Shown here piece by piece: positions 59,646 through 64,000 of a stretch of 64,000 nt of DNA. The stretch comes from Streptomyces sp. ISL-100. GTDB lineage: Bacteria; Actinomycetota; Actinomycetes; Streptomycetales; Streptomycetaceae. The translations under genes were made by a program, and so were the position numbers. Positions within the stretch are counted from its first letter, which is position 1. Every line of letters begins with the position of its first letter. The notes below the pieces were generated by a model. It ran no database searches. It worked only from the letters and a program-made list of their open reading frames with translations, and was not told the origin of the DNA. The stretch lies in assembly GCF_018614615.1 (NCBI RefSeq), contig NZ_JAGGOK010000049.1:62001-126000 (forward strand), read 5' to 3'.

Positions 59646-60797
59646 TCAGCGTGCGGCGGGCGGGGCCAGTCGCTGCAGGTAGTAGACGCCGCTGCCGAAG
59701 GTCACGTAACCGCTGTTGACGTACAGCGAACCGTCCGCCGTGGTGGTCAGTGCCCTGACGCCGGTGATGGGTGAGTTCAGGCCGCCGACCTGCTCCCAGG
59801 CGGAACCGGTCCAGCGGACCAGCTTCGGGTCGGTGTTGCCGAGCCCGCCGAGCCCGGCGTAGAGCTGTCCGCCGTAGTTGGCGAAGGAGCTGACTTCGGC
59901 CCACTTGGTGACCGGAATGTCCCGACGGGTCCAGCTCTTCCCATCCCAGTGGGTGACGTACGCGCCCGTCTTGGCGCCCGTAACCTGCCCGTCGTTGGTT
60001 GTCCCGGACACCCAGACATCGTTCGGCCCGTTGTTGATGACGCCGCCGAGTTCCGTACCCACCTTCGGTATCGAAGGCACCGGCACCTCGGTCCACTTGG
60101 TGCCGTCGTAATGCAGGGCGAGCGCCTGGTAACGCTCGTTGGCCGGCTTGCCGGAGTCGCGGGAACCCACGGCCCAGATATCGTTCGCCGACTTTACGTC
60201 GAGAGCCTCAAGACTCCCTTCGACCTCGGGGAACTTGATGCTGTTCCAGTTCGTGCCGTTCCAGTGGGTCACCGTCGGGTACTTCTTCCCGGGCGCGTCG
60301 CTGCGCTGGGTGCTGCCGACGGCCCAGAGGCTGGTGCGGCTCACGGCCTTGGCGTCCCGTATCGCTAAGTTCTCGGCGTCGGGGCTCAGATTGGGCGACC
60401 ACTTGGTGCCGTCGTAGTGGTTGACCGAGAAGGTGTACGTGCGGCCGATGGCCCACAGATCGTCAGGGGCCGTACCGGTCAATGTGTCGAGGCCGACCCC
60501 GGTGGGTCGCGCCAACTGCTTCCAGGTCTCCCCGGTCTCTCCGGCCTCCCCGGTCTTCTGCCACAGCTTGTGCGTGGGAGTCGTGCAGTCGCTGCAGTAC
60601 TCCGTGGTCGTGGCAAAGGCGTTTTTCGTGTCGAAGGGGAGGAAGGCCGAGGTTGCCTTGGCAATGGGCTGCGAGAGGGTCTCCCAGGCGGGGGTCGCCG
60701 CGGCGTTCGCAGGCGAGGCCGCAAAGGCCATACCTACAGCGGCCGTGGACAACAGGAGCGATACTGTGCGCAGCTTGCGGGAAGTGTTCTTGAACAT
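59646..60797 (-). CDS. Secreted beta-propeller-like protein
   Basis: A 383-residue exported protein: signal peptide to about residue 33 (SLLLSTAAVGMAFAASPANA), then repeating blade-like units of the form WAIGRTYTFSVNHYDGTKW, LWAVGSTQRS...VTHWNGTNW, IWAVGSRDSG...LALHYDGTKW, VWVSGTTNDG...VTHWDGKSW. At least five repeats of about 45-50 residues indicate a beta-propeller (Kelch/galactose-oxidase-like). No catalytic residues can be assigned. A GETGET-like short repeat lies near residue 85. Confidence 0.85.
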   Translation of the reverse strand: MFKNTSRKLRTVSLLLSTAAVGMAFAASPANAAATPAWETLSQPIAKATSAFLPFDTKNAFATTTEYCSDCTTPTHKLWQKTGEAGETGETWKQLARPTGVGLDTLTGTAPDDLWAIGRTYTFSVNHYDGTKWSPNLSPDAENLAIRDAKAVSRTSLWAVGSTQRSDAPGKKYPTVTHWNGTNWNSIKFPEVEGSLEALDVKSANDIWAVGSRDSGKPANERYQALALHYDGTKWTEVPVPSIPKVGTELGGVINNGPNDVWVSGTTNDGQVTGAKTGAYVTHWDGKSWTRRDIPVTKWAEVSSFANYGGQLYAGLGGLGNTDPKLVRWTGSAWEQVGGLNSPITGVRALTTTADGSLYVNSGYVTFGSGVYYLQRLAPPAAR

Positions 60798-60960
60798 GGG
60801 TTATGTGCTCTCCGTTTGAAGGCGTGAATGCCAACCGGAAGGCTATGCAGAGGGTGTGGATTTCGGGATGTTGATCGCTGTACGGAAAACCGGTCGCCTC
60901 GACGTCTTGTACGGAGTATCAAGGCCTTGAAAACCGGACTGCGGAATTCCCGAAAACACC

Positions 60961-60989
60961 GCTGCCCCGCCAGATCCCGGCGGGGCAGC
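60961..60989. terminator. Terminator of the I36 inhibitor gene
   Basis: GCTGCCCCGCC (60961-60971) and GGCGGGGCAGC (60979-60989) form an 11-bp perfect stem with a 7-nt loop, downstream of the minus-strand inhibitor gene. Confidence 0.7.
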
Positions 60990-61024
60990 AGTGGTGAATC
61001 AGGATGTCGGGATCAGGTGTCGGA

Positions 61025-61429
61025 TCAGCCGCAGGAGCCGCTGATCCAGCGGTGTGACTTGAGCATGTACGTTCCGGTCAGGTTGCCTCGCTGGCCTTGA
61101 GGCGTACAGCCCATGCGGGTGTTGTAGTTGCGCCACTGGTAGTAGGCGACACCGCTGGCTGAGCTGGTGCCCCGGTTCCACACCGACTTCACGTTCGTGG
61201 TCTGTGACCAGGAGCAACGGATGGAGCCTTGCGTCCAGTCCTCGTCGGCGACACTCCAGGAACACTTGGAACCGGTGCCGCTGGCCCCCGTGTAGAAGCA
61301 GACGTTCCCGCTGGCGCAGGCCCCCCACGCCTGCTCGTCGGCCGGCGCGGCGGATGCCACGGGGACGGCTACGGTGGCGAGGAGGGCGGCTGTGCCGAGG
61401 CCGGCGAGCGCCGTACGGATTTTGGGCAT
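61025..61429 (-). CDS. Secreted peptidase inhibitor family I36 protein
   Basis: A 134-residue exported protein. Signal peptide (MPKIRTALAGLGTAALLATVAVPVASA), then a compact Cys-rich domain of the SMI (Streptomyces metalloproteinase inhibitor) type: CASGNVCFYTGASGTGSKCSWSVADEDWTQGSIRCSWSQTTNVKSVWNRG, a crystallin-like Greek-key repeat, with YNTRMGCTPQGQRGNL. Such proteins inhibit metalloproteases or act as spore-coat-like surface proteins. ATG at 61429 has GGGAGAGGA about 12 nt upstream. Confidence 0.85.
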   Translation of the reverse strand: MPKIRTALAGLGTAALLATVAVPVASAAPADEQAWGACASGNVCFYTGASGTGSKCSWSVADEDWTQGSIRCSWSQTTNVKSVWNRGTSSASGVAYYQWRNYNTRMGCTPQGQRGNLTGTYMLKSHRWISGSCG

Positions 61430-61724
61430 GATGTAGTACTTCCTCTCCCTCAAGGGACTTCCCCCGTCGCCCGGGTCAATGAGCGACGCGCCCACGCTAA
61501 GGAGGCGGGCGCGGGAGGCCAAGAGCGCCAATCGGCCACAATGCCCCTGCAATTAACGGACGTCGCGGTACGTCGCCACGAAGGCCGACCAGCAACACCG
61601 CCGGTCCGTAGGCGAGGCCACGGCGGGGCAGTCCTTTAGAGCCGGAATGGCGGGGGAACCCCTTCGCGGTTCCGGGCGTCTGATCACGAGAAGGCGATCA
61701 CTGGGCGTACACGGGGGTAGGGCT

Positions 61725-62387
61725 ATGGCGATCACACTGGCCGAGGAAATCATGCTGCTGTCCCTGGACGATGAGTCCGGGTCGGCGAAGCAGCGGCAAG
61801 CCGCTGGGTGGGCAGTGTCAGGAGGGATCCTGCTCGAACTGGTCCTGGCCGGACGGGTGTCCGTTGCAGACAAGCACCTCGAACTGACGGACACGACGCC
61901 GACCGGGGACCAACTGCTCGACAGCCGGACGGCACTGATCGAGGCCTGGCTGCGCGGCCGCAAGAAGCGACGGGTGACGGAGTGGCTCACGAAGGACCAA
62001 ACCAAGGCCGTCGGTGCGGCTCTGGAGAGCCTGTGCAAGCGCGGAGTGGTCGTGGAGGAGAAGCACAAGGCACTCGGTGTGTTCCCGATACGCCGCTATC
62101 CCGAGGCCGATGGCGCCGTCGAGGCTGAGTTGCGGGAACGGCTCCGCGCCGTCGTGCTGGGCGGCGCCGAGCCCGCCACACGGACGGCGGGCCTGATCGC
62201 GCTGATCCACTCCGCCAAGCTGCACCGCCTGGCCTTTCCCGACAGCCCGCGCAAGCAGGTCACCACGCGGATGGCGGAGGTCGCCGCCGGGCAATGGGCG
62301 GCCGAGAGCGTCCGCGCCGCCATCCGCGACATGCAGGCGGCGATGGTCGCGGTCACCGTGGTCACGGCCGCCACGGCCGGGAGTTAG
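61725..62387 (+). CDS. GPP34 (GOLPH3) family protein
   Basis: A 220-residue all-helical cytoplasmic protein of the GPP34 family, named after Golgi phosphoprotein 3: MAITLAEEIMLLSLDDESG at the start, AAGWAVSGGILLELVLAGRVSVADKHLELTD, and the positively charged LIHSAKLHRLAFPD region. Actinomycetes carry many copies; they are thought to bind phosphoinositide-like lipids or act in regulation, without proof. GGGGTAGGG precedes ATG at 61725. Single gene. Confidence 0.92.
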   Translation: MAITLAEEIMLLSLDDESGSAKQRQAAGWAVSGGILLELVLAGRVSVADKHLELTDTTPTGDQLLDSRTALIEAWLRGRKKRRVTEWLTKDQTKAVGAALESLCKRGVVVEEKHKALGVFPIRRYPEADGAVEAELRERLRAVVLGGAEPATRTAGLIALIHSAKLHRLAFPDSPRKQVTTRMAEVAAGQWAAESVRAAIRDMQAAMVAVTVVTAATAGS

Positions 62388-62504
62388 ACCACGGACCAGA
62401 TGGTCAGTTGAGTACGAGCCCGCGTAGAGATGAGCATCCGTGCCCATGCGGTGGCGGTGACCGCGCTGTGAGGATCGTGCGTACCCTCACGGAAGGAACC
62501 GACG

Positions 62505-62870
62505 GTGAACCCCCACACATACGCGACCCTGTACGGGCCATGGCAGCCGGCGCGGCAACTTCGCAAGGGGCGAACCGCCGTCCGCGTGCTGGCAGGCATC
62601 CTGTGGGCGGTGACCTTTGCGTCGCTGGCCTGGCTGATGTGTCTCGTGAGCCTGACGGCGGTGTGGGGCCTGGCCGCCGGGGCACCTGTCGGGAGCTTCC
62701 TTCTGCGATGTGCCCTGACCGTCACCGGCTCTGCTGCCGCACTTGCAGCTCTGTATTTCGCACCCGGCATCCGCCGCCTGGCTACGGCGAGCCGTCTGCT
62801 TCTCGTGGGCGCGGTGGCATGCCCGGTCCCCACAGGGCTCGCGATCTGGACATGGTTCCAGACCGGCTGA
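62505..62870 (+). CDS. Hypothetical membrane protein
   Basis: A 121-residue protein with three membrane segments (VLAGILWAVTFASLAWLMCLVSL, SFLLRCALTVTGSAAALAALYF, RLLLVGAVACPVPTGLAIW) after a 25-residue basic N-terminus. GTG at 62505 has GGAAGGA about 8 nt upstream. No domain is recognised. It follows GPP34 on the same strand but 117 bp apart. Confidence 0.7.
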   Translation: MNPHTYATLYGPWQPARQLRKGRTAVRVLAGILWAVTFASLAWLMCLVSLTAVWGLAAGAPVGSFLLRCALTVTGSAAALAALYFAPGIRRLATASRLLLVGAVACPVPTGLAIWTWFQTG

Positions 62871-63030
62871 CCCCGTCAGCTCCGCATGCTGATGAGCGCG
62901 CACGATTGTGGAATCCGCCGGGACTGCCCAGCATCAGCGCGGAGAAGACGCGCTCCCAGGTGACGAAAGCCGTTTCAACTGGGCTCGCTTGCGGATCAAC
63001 CAACGAACCCGGACACGCAAGGCCACCGCC

Positions 63031-63747
63031 TTACGCCCGGCTGGGGCTGAACAAACCACTCGGCGCGCAGGCGTACCGCGCTCCCAAGCCCCACTCCTCG
63101 TACATCGCGTCCGCGAAAGCCGCCGCCAGTTTGTGTTCGCCCGTCGGGCCCGGGTGCGTTCCGTCGTACGTGTCCACATGGATGTCGTACGTCGCATGAG
63201 GCGCCGCCAGCAGCAGCGGGGACGTGCCGGGCACGTCCAGGTTCGCTACCGCCTTCGTCAGAAGCTCGTTGAAGCGGTCGCACTCCGCCGCGAACGGGGC
63301 GTCGGACTCCGCCCGGACGTTGGGAATCACCGGGTGGATCACCATCCGCACCCCCGGATTCGCCGCCCGCGCCTCCGCTATGAAGCGTTCCGCGTTGTCG
63401 GCGGTCTGGGCCGCGTCCGTGTAGAAGCCGAGGTCTATCAAGCCCAGCGAGACCAGCAGGACGTCCGCCTTCGTCGACGCGACCGTCTCCCCTATCAGCG
63501 GCGCCATGTGCAGCCAGCCCTCCCCCCACCCCGACAGGTGGCGGCGGGCGTGCGCCGGAAAGGCCGGGTCGGCGTACTCGTACGACAGCGGTGCGTTCGC
63601 GAAAGTGTCGTACAGCTCGGTGCGGGGGCCGACGATCTGGAAGGGGCCGCCGTACGACGTCACCAGGTGCTGCCACATGCGATAGCGCCACGTGAAGTCG
63701 CCGGCGCGCCCGATGGTCATGGAGTCGCCGACGAACAGGAAGCGCAT
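63031..63747 (-). CDS. SGNH/GDSL hydrolase family protein
   Basis: A 238-residue esterase-like protein with block I GDSMTIG (nucleophile Ser9), block III-like SLGLIDLGF and block V DGTHPG (Asp and His). No signal peptide is present, so it should be cytoplasmic, although many relatives are exported. ATG at 63747. Substrate unknown; lipids, acylated sugars and glycans are typical. It is divergent from the gene at the window end. Confidence 0.9.
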   Translation of the reverse strand: MRFLFVGDSMTIGRAGDFTWRYRMWQHLVTSYGGPFQIVGPRTELYDTFANAPLSYEYADPAFPAHARRHLSGWGEGWLHMAPLIGETVASTKADVLLVSLGLIDLGFYTDAAQTADNAERFIAEARAANPGVRMVIHPVIPNVRAESDAPFAAECDRFNELLTKAVANLDVPGTSPLLLAAPHATYDIHVDTYDGTHPGPTGEHKLAAAFADAMYEEWGLGARYACAPSGLFSPSRA

Positions 63748-63805
63748 TGCGCCATCATCCCGGATCACCGCCGTGGCCTGCGACGTGATGATGAACACTT
63801 GGGCC

Positions 63806-64000
63806 ATGCGCCTGCTCCTGCTCTCGTACGTCGTCGCCCCCAGTGCCGCCGCTGCCCTTCTCCTCCTCGCGGCGGCCGGTACCGCCACCGCCACCGCCAC
63901 CACCGCCTCCGCCGACGACGGCTTCACGATCAAGGACCCACGGATCGCCGAGTCCAGTGGCCTGGCCGCCAGTCGCATCCACCCCGGCATCTACTGGACG
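63806..64000 (+). CDS. Secreted protein, 3' end outside the window (partial)
   Basis: Only the first 65 codons are present. A signal peptide (MRLLLLSYVVAPSAAAALLLLAAAGTATATA...SA) is followed by DDGFTIKDPRIAESSGLAASRIHPGIYWT, the start of a beta-propeller-like secreted family in which (A/E)SSGLA precedes HNDSG. ATG at 63788 or 63791 would add a few residues. The window ends in mid-gene. Confidence 0.75.
   Translation, partial: MRLLLLSYVVAPSAAAALLLLAAAGTATATATTASADDGFTIKDPRIAESSGLAASRIHPGIYWT

Overview
The window is chromosomal DNA of a high-GC actinomycete, almost certainly Streptomyces. Evidence: strong third-position GC bias throughout, frequent GTG and TTG starts, a groES-less groEL2 with a CIRCE-type operator, a futalosine-pathway pair (mqnD/mqnB), the XRE/DUF397 pair, and many Streptomyces-type conserved families (DUF3027, DUF2530, DUF2771, DUF4031, GPP34, CsbD). 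From memory, the order groEL2 ... murQ ... mqnD/mqnB resembles the conserved core of Streptomyces chromosomes; I could not check this.

Layout. 1-3.9 kb: groEL2 with its operator and terminator, a secreted subtilase and a Uma2-type protein. 3.9-12.3 kb is an accessory island of insertions and scars: a regulator gene missing its N-terminal half, a TnpB (RNA-guided nuclease family) element with a small divergent HTH gene and a hairpin-rich 3' end that may be an omega RNA, an XRE/DUF397 pair, an 0.84-kb inverted-repeat-bounded IS relic carrying a SnoaL-like passenger gene, and an amidohydrolase fragment joined head to head with an integrase fragment. 12.6-16.2 kb: MurNAc use (PTS EIIBC, murQ, MurR/RpiR regulator). 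16.2-25.2 kb: small conserved genes, a frameshifted Uma2 gene, an MFS exporter, an HD protein, copA and cutC around a shared regulatory region, and a HelD/HelR-type RNA polymerase ATPase. 25.4-33.6 kb: a GT87 glycosyltransferase, the XPB helicase and a second protein sharing XPB's N-terminal domain.

33.6-37.6 kb: a four-gene ferric-siderophore ABC operon with translationally coupled genes and a candidate iron box. 37.7-44 kb: HAD hydrolase, cold-shock protein, mqnB-mqnD, a DUF2771 lipoprotein, an MFS permease and DUF3027. 44-52 kb: a 1042-residue sacsin/Hsp90-like ATPase, two tandemly duplicated secreted proteins that also share a duplicated 5' hairpin element, and a CtpE-like P-type ATPase. 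52-64 kb: NCS2 purine permease, MarR regulator with MFS exporter, a Doc-like toxin with degenerate active site and its RHH partner, RNA 2',3'-cyclic phosphodiesterase, aldo/keto reductase, methyltransferase, several secreted proteins, GPP34, SGNH hydrolase, and a secreted protein cut by the window end.

The most promising unusual system is the TnpB locus at about 4.66-7.19 kb: all three RuvC acidic residues are present, the protein is much longer than typical TnpB, its 3' end is dense with hairpins, and a small HTH protein is divergently transcribed across an inverted repeat.
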